In this document: positions 18,224 through 26,527 of the stretch, piece after piece
Numbering within the stretch: the first letter of the stretch is position 1
Layout: each line of letters opens with the position of its first letter
Assembly (NCBI RefSeq): GCF_014636235.1
Contig: NZ_BMDZ01000015.1
Span: 26,408 to 90,407, forward strand
DNA: 64,000 nucleotides
Source of the DNA: Tistrella bauzanensis
GTDB lineage: Bacteria; Pseudomonadota; Alphaproteobacteria; Tistrellales; Tistrellaceae
Direction: 5' to 3'
The notes under the pieces: model-generated
Databases searched by the model: none
The model's input: the letters and a program-made list of their open reading frames with translations, nothing else
What the model was told of the DNA's origin: nothing
Program-made: the position numbers and the translations under genes

Positions 18224-19021
18224 TCAGCGACCCTTGAAGTCGGGCTTGCGCCGATCGATGAAGGCGTTCACGGCCTCCATCTGATCATCGGTGCTCTGGA
18301 CCAGAGCCTGCATGCAGCTTGCCATCTCCAGCGCGGTCGGCAGCGGCACGCCCTGGCTGTCGCGCAACAGGCGCTTATTCAACCGCAGGCTGTGGGGCGG
18401 ATTGGCGGCGATGCGCGTGGCCAGCTTGCGGGCCTCGTCCATCAACTGATCATCGGGCACGACGCGCGAGATCAGGCCGATCCGGGCCGCCTCCTCGGCA
18501 TCGACGAAATCGCCGGTGAAGGTCATCTCGGCGGCGCGCGAATAGCCCACCACCCGGGGCAGGAACCAGGCACCGCCATCGCCCGACACCAGCCCGACGC
18601 GCATGAAACTCTCGGCGAACACCGCCTTGGTGTTGGCCAGGCGGATATCGCACATCATCGACAGGTCGCAGCCGGCGCCCACCGCCGCCCCGTTGACCGC
18701 CGCGATCGCCGGCACCTCCAGCGAATACATCGCCATCGGAATCCGCTGAATGCCGTACCAATAGCCCCGGCGGATATCGACCGGCTTGTTGCCGAACATG
18801 CCCTCGCGGTCGCGCATCTGCTTCACATTGCCGCCCGACGAGAAGCCGGCGCCGGCGCCGGTCACGATCACGCAGCGCACTTGCATATCGCGGTTGATCC
18901 GCTCGACATGGCCGACCAGCGCCTCGATGATCGCCTCGGAAATTGCGTTGCGGGTTTCGGGCTCGTTCAGCGTCAGGGTGACGACGCCATCCGCCTCGTC
19001 ATAGAGCACGGCTTCCGACAT
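18224..19021 (-). CDS. Enoyl-CoA hydratase/isomerase (crotonase) family protein
   Basis: This 265-residue crotonase-fold enzyme acts on acyl-CoA thioesters. The two oxyanion-hole regions are visible: GAGAGFSSGGNVKQM (about 55-69) and AAVNGAAVGAGCDLSMMCD (about 105-123). The acidic residue typical of hydratases falls in the FAESFMRVGLVSGDGGAWF region (about 135-153). The C-terminal helices are complete. GGAGG nine bases upstream supports the ATG at 19021. It lies head to tail behind the IclR gene on the same strand. It probably supplies the hydration step for the acyl-CoA dehydrogenase and synthetase pathway encoded divergently; the substrate is unknown. Confidence 0.92.
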   Translation of the reverse strand: MSEAVLYDEADGVVTLTLNEPETRNAISEAIIEALVGHVERINRDMQVRCVIVTGAGAGFSSGGNVKQMRDREGMFGNKPVDIRRGYWYGIQRIPMAMYSLEVPAIAAVNGAAVGAGCDLSMMCDIRLANTKAVFAESFMRVGLVSGDGGAWFLPRVVGYSRAAEMTFTGDFVDAEEAARIGLISRVVPDDQLMDEARKLATRIAANPPHSLRLNKRLLRDSQGVPLPTALEMASCMQALVQSTDDQMEAVNAFIDRRKPDFKGR

Positions 19022-19078
19022 GGGGGATATCCTCCGGTTTGGTATGGGTCTCTGTTGGGTCCGGCCGGGGCGACGGGA

Positions 19079-19837
19079 TCAACCGATATGGCGCGCGATC
19101 CCGTCCCGCATCACCGCGACATAGCGGTCCAGATTGGCTTCCAGAACAGTGGTCAAGCCCGCCAGCCCGATCACCAGCGGCTTGTCGCCGGGGGCGGTTG
19201 GCAGCAGCATGGCGATCAGGCCGCCATTGGCCGTGACCTGATTGGCCGAAAAGGCATAGCCTCTGGCTCTGACATCGGCAATCACCTCGATCAGCCGCGG
19301 AATGTCGATCCGCCGGCCCGGAATGGCGGAATTGCCCGGGGCGACATCGGCATTGTGGCGCTGGGCCAGTTTCCGGACGGTGTCGTCATCCATGGTCGAC
19401 AGCAGCATCCAGCCCGATCCCGACCAGCACAGCGGCCGGACCGTGCCAAGCCGCACCACCATCCGCATCGGGTTGGTCGCCTGAAGCACCTGGATGTACT
19501 GGGCGCCGAGGCCATTGCGCGCCGCCACCACCACGGTTTCGCCGGTCTGCTCGCTCACCCATTCCATCAGGTGCATCAACTGGCCGTCCTTGAACAGGTT
19601 GGCCTGGATCCAGTTGCCCAGCAGCGCCACCCGCGTCGTCGGCATGTAGGTGCGGGTCGCCGGCTCATAATCCAGATAGCCCAGCGTCACCAGGCTACGC
19701 ATCAGCACCGATGTGCTCGACAGCGGCCAGTCGTGATGCTCGGCAATCTCCGACACCGTCGCCGCGCGCCGGACATCGTCGAAATATTCCAGCACGTGAA
19801 TGACCCGCGCCGCTGATTTGACCACGTCCCGGCTCAT
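19079..19837 (-). CDS. IclR-family transcriptional regulator
   Basis: About 252 residues from the chosen start: a winged-helix DNA-binding domain (about 1-65, SAARVIHVLEYFDDVRRAATVSEIAEHH type) followed by the IclR effector domain (about 80-250, GETVVVAARNGLGAQYIQV, LCWSGSGWMLLSTM, ARGYAFSANQ). IclR proteins bind small carboxylates or acyl compounds and control adjacent catabolic operons. The frame extends 26 codons upstream, but AAAGGA lies nine bases before the ATG at 19837 (MSRDVV), which fits the family start. It is transcribed away from the acyl-CoA dehydrogenase/TRAP operon and together with the enoyl-CoA hydratase gene. It likely controls both directions. Confidence 0.92.
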   Translation of the reverse strand: MSRDVVKSAARVIHVLEYFDDVRRAATVSEIAEHHDWPLSSTSVLMRSLVTLGYLDYEPATRTYMPTTRVALLGNWIQANLFKDGQLMHLMEWVSEQTGETVVVAARNGLGAQYIQVLQATNPMRMVVRLGTVRPLCWSGSGWMLLSTMDDDTVRKLAQRHNADVAPGNSAIPGRRIDIPRLIEVIADVRARGYAFSANQVTANGGLIAMLLPTAPGDKPLVIGLAGLTTVLEANLDRYVAVMRDGIARHIG

Positions 19838-20159
19838 GCATGGCGTTCCTTTCGTTCGTGGCGCGCGGCGGCTGTGACCCACCATTCGTTGCTCAGACCC
19901 TATAGGCCGCCACATCTTCTGTCAAAGTACATATGTGAAATCGCACCGCACAAATGAATTTTAGCCTACACAGACGGGACGGTTTCAGGCTGTCATGAGC
20001 TGACAGATCAAGCACGAGAGCATCCGGTTCATGCCATTGATGTCGCACGCCTTAACGCTTGCGGCATGAGGGTGGACGCATGCCTGCCGCCCGGCGGGCC
20101 GCGTATCCATGCCCATCCGGCGCCGGCTGCTCGTGCGCATCCCCCGGAGACCTCCCGAG
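19838..20159. promoter_or_regulatory. Divergent promoter region of the carboxylate catabolic island
   Basis: This 322-base gap is AT-richer around 19910-19980. It contains ACATATGT at about 19932, a TGTG...CACA arrangement just after it, and a perfect dyad CTGTCA-TGAGC-TGACAG at 19990-20006. These are candidate sites for the IclR regulator; no promoter hexamers could be fixed. Confidence 0.45.
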
Positions 20160-21314
20160 ATGCAGGAATTCACCTTCGCGCCGGCCGTCATGCCGCCGGC
20201 CGCCGAAGCGCTCAGAACCGAGGTGCGCGACTTCCTCGCCGATGCCCGCGCCCGTGGCCTGTTCACGCCCAGGCGGCATTCGTGGTCGAGCTTCGATCCC
20301 GCGTTCAGCGCCGAATGCGGCCAGCGCGGCTTCATCGGCATGACCTGGCCCAAAGAGTTCGGCGGTGGCGGCCGGTCGGCGCTGGAACGCTATGTCATGA
20401 CGGAGGAGATGCTGGCCGGCGGCGCGCCGGTCGGCGCCCACTGGGTCGCCGACCGCCAGAGCGGGCACCAGATCCTTCACCATGGCAGCGAGCGGGCGAA
20501 GGCTCTGATTCTGCCGCAGATCTGTGCCGGCACCTGCTTCTTCGGCATCGGCATGTCGGAACCCGATTCAGGGTCGGACCTTGCCGCCGCCCGCACCCGG
20601 GCGGTGCGTGTCGATGGCGGCTGGTCGATCACCGGCCGCAAGGTCTGGACCAGCAACGCCCATCGCGCCCATTACCTGATCGTGCTGGCCCGCACCGAAC
20701 AGCGCAGCGACGCCAACCGTCATGCCGGCCTCAGCCAGTTCATCGTGCCGCTTGATGCCGAGGGCATCGAGGTACGGCCGATCTACAACCTCTATGGCGG
20801 CCATGATTTCAACGAGGTGGTGTTCGACGGCGTCTTCGCGCCCGATGATATGATGATCGGCCAGGAAGGCAGCGGCTGGACCATGGTCACGGGCGAGCTG
20901 TCATTCGAACGCTCGGGCCCCGACCGCTTCCTCAGCACGGTGCAGTTGCTGCTGGAAGTCATTGATGCATCAGGCCCCGAACCCGATCGGGCGGCCGCGA
21001 TCGATATCGGCCGCAAGGTCGCCGAACTGGCCGCCCTGCGCCGGATGTCGACCTCGATTGCCGGCATGCTCGATCGCGATCTGCGGCCGATCACCGAAGC
21101 GGCGCTGGTCAAGGATCTGGGCACCGCCTTCGAACAGTCGATCCCTGAAGTCGCCCGCCGCCTGCTGGCGATCGAGCCGCGCATCAACCGCGAGGACGGC
21201 GATCTGGCCGCCCTTCTTGGCCACACCGTGGTGGCCGCACCCGCCTTCACCATCCGCGGCGGCACCCGCGAGATCCTGAGGGGCATGATCGCAAGGGGGC
21301 TCGGCCTCAGATGA
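20160..21314 (+). CDS. Acyl-CoA dehydrogenase (catalytic-type subunit)
   Basis: About 384 residues of the FAD-dependent acyl-CoA dehydrogenase fold: N-terminal helical domain (to about 110, TWPKEFGGGGRSALERYVMTEEM), central beta domain (FFGIGMSEPDSGSDLAAART, WTSNAHRAHYLIVLART) and C-terminal helical domain ending at FTIRGGTREILRGMIARGLGL. It oxidises acyl-CoA at the alpha-beta bond and passes electrons to ETF. I chose ATG at 20160 (MQEFTF), with GGAG ten bases upstream, over an upstream ATG that adds an arginine-rich leader. The next gene overlaps by four bases and encodes a second, divergent family member, so the two probably form a heteromer as in several steroid and branched-acid pathways. 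The catalytic glutamate could not be fixed by eye. Confidence 0.92.
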   Translation: MQEFTFAPAVMPPAAEALRTEVRDFLADARARGLFTPRRHSWSSFDPAFSAECGQRGFIGMTWPKEFGGGGRSALERYVMTEEMLAGGAPVGAHWVADRQSGHQILHHGSERAKALILPQICAGTCFFGIGMSEPDSGSDLAAARTRAVRVDGGWSITGRKVWTSNAHRAHYLIVLARTEQRSDANRHAGLSQFIVPLDAEGIEVRPIYNLYGGHDFNEVVFDGVFAPDDMMIGQEGSGWTMVTGELSFERSGPDRFLSTVQLLLEVIDASGPEPDRAAAIDIGRKVAELAALRRMSTSIAGMLDRDLRPITEAALVKDLGTAFEQSIPEVARRLLAIEPRINREDGDLAALLGHTVVAAPAFTIRGGTREILRGMIARGLGLR

Positions 21315-22357
21315 GCCACGATATCCGTGACATGATGCTGCGCACCGTCGACCGGCTGGTGGCGGTGGAAGCCACCCGGCAGATGCGCAGCGATGCCGAT
21401 GGCGGCGGCTTCCCCGACCGGCTGTGGCAGGCGATGGACGCCGCCGGCCTGACCGATGCCGATACCATCGACGACGAGATGACTGATGCCGCCGACATGC
21501 AGGCGCTGGTCCGCCACACCGCCCGCCATGCCCTGCCGGTGCCGCTGGCCGAGGTGATGGCCGCGCGCCGCCTGCTGAAGGCCGCCGGCATGGCTATGCC
21601 CGCCGACGGCATCACCGGCATCGGCACCACCGCCCGCGACCATGCGGACGGCCTGCCCCGGCTGGATGATGCCGGCCGGGCGACAGGCATGCTGCACCGG
21701 GTGCCGTTCGGCCGCCATCTCACCCGGGTGGTGTTTGCCGCGACCAGCGGCGACGGTACCGCGCATCTCGTGGTGGCCGAGGCGCCCGCCCCCGCGGCCA
21801 CCGATATCAATCTGGCCGGCGAGGCCCGCGACGATCTGGCCTTCGATGCCGCGCCGGTTATCGAGGCCCGGCCGCTCGTGGATGCGGCCGATCAGGTGAT
21901 GGCGATGGGGGCGGCGTTCCGCGCGGTCCAGATCGCCGGCGCCCTGGCGGGCGCGCTGGGCCAGGTCGTCGCCTATGCAGGCGAACGCGAACAGTTCGGC
22001 CGGCCGATCGGCAAGTTCCAGGCGGTGCAGCACATGCTGGCCGTTCTGGCGGCTGAAACCGCCGCCGCCAGTGCCGCGGCCGACCTGGGCTTCGACGATG
22101 CCGGCCGAACCGACACGTGCCGCGCGGCCCTGGCGAAATCGCGGGCAGGACAGGCCGCCACCGATGGTGCCGCCCTGGCGCATCAGATCATGGGCGCCAT
22201 GGGCTTCACCCGCGAACACAGCCTTCACTACCAGACCCGCCGGCTTTGGAGCTGGCGCGACGAATTCGGCAGCGACGCGCTGTGGCAGGCCCGGCTCGGC
22301 ACCCTGGTCGTCCGGGCCGGCGGCGACGCGCTGTGGCCGATGCTGTCGCGGCTCTGA
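21311..22357 (+). CDS. Acyl-CoA dehydrogenase-like second subunit
   Basis: This 348-residue protein is a shortened, divergent acyl-CoA dehydrogenase. The N-terminal half is weakly conserved (DADGGGFPDRLWQAMDAAGLTD). The C-terminal half keeps the family helices: GALGQVVAYAGEREQFGRPIGKFQAVQHMLAVLAAETAAA followed by AHQIMGAMGFTREHSLHYQTRRLWSWRDEFG. Its ATG overlaps the stop of the preceding dehydrogenase (ATGA). Paired long and short dehydrogenases of this kind usually assemble into a heterotetramer in which one chain contributes most of the active site. The acyl substrate is not readable. Its size and the overlap argue for a partner subunit rather than a pseudogene. Confidence 0.87.
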   Translation: MSHDIRDMMLRTVDRLVAVEATRQMRSDADGGGFPDRLWQAMDAAGLTDADTIDDEMTDAADMQALVRHTARHALPVPLAEVMAARRLLKAAGMAMPADGITGIGTTARDHADGLPRLDDAGRATGMLHRVPFGRHLTRVVFAATSGDGTAHLVVAEAPAPAATDINLAGEARDDLAFDAAPVIEARPLVDAADQVMAMGAAFRAVQIAGALAGALGQVVAYAGEREQFGRPIGKFQAVQHMLAVLAAETAAASAAADLGFDDAGRTDTCRAALAKSRAGQAATDGAALAHQIMGAMGFTREHSLHYQTRRLWSWRDEFGSDALWQARLGTLVVRAGGDALWPMLSRL

Positions 22358-22363
22358 CCGCGG

Positions 22364-24673
22364 ATGATGACCTCTCTGCCCCAAGGCGACCAGACCCAGA
22401 TGACCACCACCTCTCCTCCCCAGACCACCCCGTCTCTGCAGCCCATTCCCCCTGTCCAAGCCGCCACCACCTCCGATGCCATCCACCGCCTGCTGAACCC
22501 GCGCCGGGTGGCCGTGGTCGGCGCCTCCGACGACATCGTCCGGATCCGCGGCCGGGTGATGCATCTGCTGCTGAAACGCGGTTTCGACGGCACCGTCTTT
22601 CCCGTCACCCCCAGCCGGACCGAGGTTCAGGGCATCAAGGCCTGGGCGCGGATCGGCGACATTCCGGGCGGCGTCGATCTGGCCCTGATCGCCGTGCCGG
22701 CATCGGCGGTGCTGGGCGTGCTGGAAGACTGCGCCGCCGCCGGGGTCGGTGCCGCCGTGGTCTATTCCTCGGGCTTCGCCGAGGAAGGCGGCGCCATGGC
22801 CGAGGTTCAGGCCCGGATCGCCGCGCTGTGCCGCGACAGCGGATTGCGGGTGATCGGCCCCAATGCGATGGGCTTCTACAACATTCTGTCGAAAACCGCC
22901 GCCACCTTCAGCCCGGCCGCCGAGATCGCGCCCGTCGACCTGCCCACCCCCAAGCGCGGCATCGCGGTGGTGGCACAGAGCGGTGGCCTTGGCTTCGCGC
23001 TCTACAACCGGGGTGTGCGCCGCAAGCTGCCCTTCACCCATGTCGTGGCCACCGGCAACGAGGTGGATCTTGAGGCGCTGGATTTCGCCGACCATCTGCT
23101 CGACGATCCAGCGGTCTCCCAGATCATGATGTTCATTGAAGGTGTGAAGAACGGCCACAAACTCATTCCAGTGGCACAGAAAGCGGCCCGTCTTGGCAAG
23201 CCGCTGATCGTCGCCAAGGTCGGGCGGTCCGCCGCCGCGCAGCGGGCTGCCGCCTCGCACACCGCCAGCCTGACCGGCTCGGACGCCGCCTATGACGCAA
23301 TCTTCGGCCGCTATGGCGTGATCCGCGCCGACGATCAGGACGAGATGATCGACATCGCCGCCGCCTTCTCGGTCTGCCCGAACGGCCGGGCATCGCTGCC
23401 CCGTGGCCGGCGGGTGGCGATCGTCACCTCGTCGGGCGGCTCCGGATCATGGATGGCCGATGCGATCGAACAGGCCGGGCTGGCGGTGCCGCTGCTGTCG
23501 GATGCGCTTCAGGCCCGCATCCGCCCGGTGATCCCCAGCTATGGCGCCACCCAGAACCCGGTCGACATCACCGCCCAGGGGCTGGATGCCTTCGATCAGG
23601 TGATCGAGGCGCTGGCATCATCGCCTGAGGCCGACGCGGTGGTGATCGTCGCGCCGCTGGGCAGCATCGGCGCGAAACTGCCTTTCGATGCCGAGGCCCT
23701 GAGACACGCGATCGCCCGCGCCGGCAAGCCGGTGGTGTTCTATTCCTATACGCCCCCCAGCCCCGAGATGACCGCGCTGATGGCCGAGGTCGGCACCGCG
23801 ATCTTCACCACGCTGACCGGCTGTGCGGCGGCCCTGGCCCATCTGGTGCGCTATGGCGCGGCGATGGACCGTCTGGCCGGCGCAGGCTCTGTGGCCATTC
23901 CGGCCATGGACGCGATCGCCGGCCGCGCCGCGCAGGCGCTCGACACCCTGCCGCGTGACGGGCTTCTGACCGAGTTTCAGGCCAAGCGCCTGCTGGCCGC
24001 CGCCGGTATTCCGGTCACCGAGGAACGGCTTGCAGGGTCGGCTGCCGAGGCGGTCGCGGCCGCGCGCGCGCTGGGCGGGCCGATGGCGCTGAAACTGATG
24101 TCACCGGATCTGCCACATAAGACCGATGCCGGCGCTGTTCTGCTGAATGTGCAGGGCGACCAGGCCATAACCGCTGCTTATGACAAGCTCTCCGGCCCGG
24201 TTGCAACGGCCCTGCCCGATGCCCGCATCGATGGCGTTCTTGTGCAGAAGATGGCACAGGCGGGTATCGAGATGATCGCCGGCGTCATGGTCGATCCCGA
24301 TTTCGGGCCGTTGGTGATGATCGGCAGCGGCGGCATCTTCGTCGAGATCCTGCGGGACGTCGCGGTATCCCCGGCGCCTGTCGACCACGCCGAGGCCCGG
24401 CGGATGATCGGCCGCCTGAAAGCCGCCGCCTTGCTCGCCGGCGCGCGCGGCCGCCCCGCCGCCGATGTCGAGGCCCTGGCCGATCTTCTGGTGCGGCTGT
24501 CGCATCTGGCGGTCGCCACGGCCGATCGGGTTCAGGAGATCGACATCAATCCGATCTTCGTCCACACCCACGGGCTGATCGCCGTCGATGCCCTGGCGCG
24601 GATGGAAGACACCACCGACCGAGGACGCGCCATCGGCCGCATGGCGGCCACGGCTGCCGCCGCCGGTGAATAG
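22364..24673 (+). CDS. ADP-forming acyl-CoA synthetase (acetate-CoA ligase family, fused alpha-beta)
   Basis: This 769-residue protein converts an organic acid, ATP and CoA to acyl-CoA with ADP and phosphate. It is a fusion: CoA-binding Rossmann domain (about 35-160, NPRRVAVVGASDD), succinyl-CoA-ligase-like domains (about 185-500, with AVVAQSGGLGFALYN and SHTASLTGSDAAYDAIFGRYGV, which carries the phosphohistidine-region loop), and a C-terminal ATP-grasp domain (about 540-745, EFQAKRLLAAAGIPVTEE, ALKLMSPDLPHKTDAG, GSGGIFVEILRDV, EIDINPIFVHTHG). A downstream ATG at 22400 is an alternative start. It lies seven bases behind the dehydrogenase pair and before the TRAP transporter. It probably activates the imported acid; the substrate is unknown. 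Confidence 0.92.
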   Translation: MMTSLPQGDQTQMTTTSPPQTTPSLQPIPPVQAATTSDAIHRLLNPRRVAVVGASDDIVRIRGRVMHLLLKRGFDGTVFPVTPSRTEVQGIKAWARIGDIPGGVDLALIAVPASAVLGVLEDCAAAGVGAAVVYSSGFAEEGGAMAEVQARIAALCRDSGLRVIGPNAMGFYNILSKTAATFSPAAEIAPVDLPTPKRGIAVVAQSGGLGFALYNRGVRRKLPFTHVVATGNEVDLEALDFADHLLDDPAVSQIMMFIEGVKNGHKLIPVAQKAARLGKPLIVAKVGRSAAAQRAAASHTASLTGSDAAYDAIFGRYGVIRADDQDEMIDIAAAFSVCPNGRASLPRGRRVAIVTSSGGSGSWMADAIEQAGLAVPLLSDALQARIRPVIPSYGATQNPVDITAQGLDAFDQVIEALASSPEADAVVIVAPLGSIGAKLPFDAEALRHAIARAGKPVVFYSYTPPSPEMTALMAEVGTAIFTTLTGCAAALAHLVRYGAAMDRLAGAGSVAIPAMDAIAGRAAQALDTLPRDGLLTEFQAKRLLAAAGIPVTEERLAGSAAEAVAAARALGGPMALKLMSPDLPHKTDAGAVLLNVQGDQAITAAYDKLSGPVATALPDARIDGVLVQKMAQAGIEMIAGVMVDPDFGPLVMIGSGGIFVEILRDVAVSPAPVDHAEARRMIGRLKAAALLAGARGRPAADVEALADLLVRLSHLAVATADRVQEIDINPIFVHTHGLIAVDALARMEDTTDRGRAIGRMAATAAAAGE

Positions 24674-24687
24674 CCCCTGTGCACCGC

Positions 24688-24717
24688 ATCACGACCGGCA
24701 TGCATGCCGGTCGTGAT
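24688..24717. repeat. Perfect 30-bp palindrome before the TRAP genes
   Basis: Fifteen-base arms meet without a loop (left arm ATCACGACCGGCATG). It lies between the acyl-CoA synthetase stop (24673) and the dctP-like start. No T run follows, so an operator or an mRNA hairpin separating the two gene groups is likelier than an intrinsic terminator. Confidence 0.65.
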
Positions 24718-24799
24718 CCACCGCCGAACCAGAGACAAACCGGCCGGGCAGACATCCGCCCAGAAGATGACAATCCCGGCCCAGGGAGGAAACAAAGCA

Positions 24800-25843
24800 A
24801 TGTCGTTATGGACCCGCCGCACCGCCGGTGCCGCCGCCATTCTGACCGCTGCCGCCATGTTCCAGGCCATCATGGCCGGGCCGGCTGCCGCGGATGACAC
24901 CATCACGCTGCGCGTCGCCCATTCCTATCCGGTGCGCCATACCGGTGCCCAGGCGATGGAATATTGGGGCAAACTGGTCGACGAGCAATCGAACGGCCGC
25001 CTGAAGTTCGAGATCTATCCGGCTGAACAGCTTGCGAAATCATCGGACCTTCTCGACGCCGCGATCAACGGCATCGCCGATATCGCCTATGCGGCGCCCT
25101 TGTATATTTCCGACCGGCTGCCGCTGTCGACCATCGCCGCCGTGCCGCTGGTCGGCAACGAAACCGATCCGCGCGCCCAGGTGAAGGCCTTCTCCACCCT
25201 GGCCCTCGGCACGCTGAACGAGGTTGAGTTTCTGCCGCAGGGCGTGCGGGTGATCGAGGCCGCCGTCACCTATCCCTATCAGTTGATGACCACCAAGATC
25301 CGCATTGAGCGGCCGGATCAGCTTCAGGGCGTGAAGCTGCGGTCATCGGGCGGCATTCAGGAGCGGAGCGTCGAGGCCATGGGCGCCATCCCGGTCGCGA
25401 TCCCGGCGCCCGACCTCTATCCGGCCCTGCAGCGCGGCACGGTCGACGGCTCGCTGTTCAACGTGCCCACCGCCGGCGGCTACAAGCTGGAGGAACAACT
25501 GCGCTATTCGACCAACAACCTCAATTTCGGCCTGTTTCCATCGATCTATGTGATCAACGAAACCGTCTGGCAGAAGCTGCCCGAGGATCTTCAGAATCTG
25601 CTGATCAAGACCGGCAAGGAGATGGATATCTTCCTCGACAAGCTCTATGGCGAGCGCGCGGTGACGTTCGCCGCCGATCTGGAGAAGCGTGGCGGCGCCG
25701 TCTATGACATCGCCGAGGCCGATCTGCCGCTGTGGGCGGAGCGCCTGAAGCCGGTGCAGGCGGACTGGGTGAAGGAATTCGACGGTCGCGGCATGCCCGC
25801 CTCGCGCGTCTATCAGGAATGGGAAGCCCTGCTGACCCGTTGA
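24800..25843 (+). CDS. TRAP transporter solute-binding protein, DctP family
   Basis: This 347-residue periplasmic protein delivers a carboxylate to the TRAP membrane subunits. A Sec signal peptide is evident (AAAILTAAAMFQAIMAGPAAA, about 11-32) with cleavage after the AAA. The mature part starts TITLRVAHSYPVRH, then has the family pattern FEIYPAEQLAKSSDLLDAAINGIADIA, the ligand-arginine region VTYPYQLMTTKIRIERPDQLQGVKLRSSGG and LQRGTVDGSLFNVPTAGGYKL. The ATG at 24800 has GGAGG ten bases upstream; an upstream in-frame ATG at 24704 lies inside the palindrome and would spoil the signal peptide. The two permease genes follow after a strong hairpin. The ligand is unknown, but the pathway genes suggest a medium-size or aromatic-derived acid. 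Confidence 0.94.
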   Translation: MSLWTRRTAGAAAILTAAAMFQAIMAGPAAADDTITLRVAHSYPVRHTGAQAMEYWGKLVDEQSNGRLKFEIYPAEQLAKSSDLLDAAINGIADIAYAAPLYISDRLPLSTIAAVPLVGNETDPRAQVKAFSTLALGTLNEVEFLPQGVRVIEAAVTYPYQLMTTKIRIERPDQLQGVKLRSSGGIQERSVEAMGAIPVAIPAPDLYPALQRGTVDGSLFNVPTAGGYKLEEQLRYSTNNLNFGLFPSIYVINETVWQKLPEDLQNLLIKTGKEMDIFLDKLYGERAVTFAADLEKRGGAVYDIAEADLPLWAERLKPVQADWVKEFDGRGMPASRVYQEWEALLTR

Positions 25844-25871
25844 GGGGGCCGGCCCTTCAGGGCGGTGGCGA

Positions 25872-25899
25872 CGCCGCGATGCCGCAAGGCATCGCGGCG
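25872..25899 (+). repeat. GC hairpin with GCAA loop between dctP-like and dctQ-like genes
   Basis: A 12-base-pair stem (CGCCGCGATGCC / GGCATCGCGGCG) is closed by the stable tetraloop GCAA. A partial terminator or 3'-end stabiliser here would keep the binding protein more abundant than the permease. There is no clean T tract. Confidence 0.6.
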
Positions 25900-25956
25900 C
25901 CCCCCGTTTCACCCCCACTGTTCCGGTCATGCCGACCGACGACGAGGATGACGCCC

Positions 25957-26514
25957 GTGACTTTGATCGACCGCGCGGTTCAGCGCCTTGAGGCCCTGCT
26001 CGACGGCGCCGCCATGCTGGCGCTGATCGTGATGATGCTGCTCACCGTCGCCGATGCCGGCGGCCGCTATCTGTTCGCCTCGCCGGTGACCGGCGCCTAC
26101 GAGATCACCGAATTCTATCTGATGATCGCCGTGGTGTTCTTCGGCTTGGCCGGCACGGAACGCACCAATGGCCATGTCCGGGTCGATCTGGTGCTGGCGA
26201 TGATGCCCCCGCGCCTGCGCTTTGGTCTCGACACCCTGTATCTGCTGGCGGCAGCGGTGCTGTTCGGGCTGATCGCCTGGAAGGCCGGCGATACCGCCTG
26301 GATGAACCTGAAGGCCAATCGCTGGACCGGCGGCGCCATGCCGCTGCCGACGGCACCGTCTTGGGCGATCGTCTCGCTTGGCGCCGGCGTGCTCAGCCTG
26401 CGTCTGGTGCTGCGCGCCTGCCTGCTGATACCGGCCATCATCACCGACCAGCCGCCGGCCGCCCCGATGAGCGATGGCCACGCAACGCCCAGCCCCGCCC
26501 GGCCGGGTCGCTAA
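25957..26514 (+). CDS. TRAP transporter small permease, DctQ family
   Basis: This small inner-membrane subunit of about 185 residues has four hydrophobic segments: around 15-40 (AMLALIVMMLLTVADAGGRYLF), 50-70 (ITEFYLMIAVVFFGLAG), 90-115 (LDTLYLLAAAVLFGLIAW) and 125-160 (SWAIVSLGAGVLSLRLVLR). The GRYLF after the first helix and the ERTNGHVRVDLV loop are typical of DctQ. GAGG lies nine bases before GTG 25957, while it touches the in-frame ATG at 25948, so GTG is the better start. The C-terminus ends in a short Pro/Ala-rich tail, and the large permease begins 14 bases later. Confidence 0.9.
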   Translation: MTLIDRAVQRLEALLDGAAMLALIVMMLLTVADAGGRYLFASPVTGAYEITEFYLMIAVVFFGLAGTERTNGHVRVDLVLAMMPPRLRFGLDTLYLLAAAVLFGLIAWKAGDTAWMNLKANRWTGGAMPLPTAPSWAIVSLGAGVLSLRLVLRACLLIPAIITDQPPAAPMSDGHATPSPARPGR

Positions 26515-26527
26515 AGGAGACGGTTCC

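Noticed and set aside
20792-23260. Minus-strand frame of about 820 codons
   Set aside because: Antisense to two acyl-CoA dehydrogenases and the synthetase, Gly/His/Arg-rich, no recognisable motif.
24688-24717. Palindrome considered as an intrinsic terminator
   Set aside because: No T run follows on either strand and the dctP-like gene downstream belongs to the same functional set.
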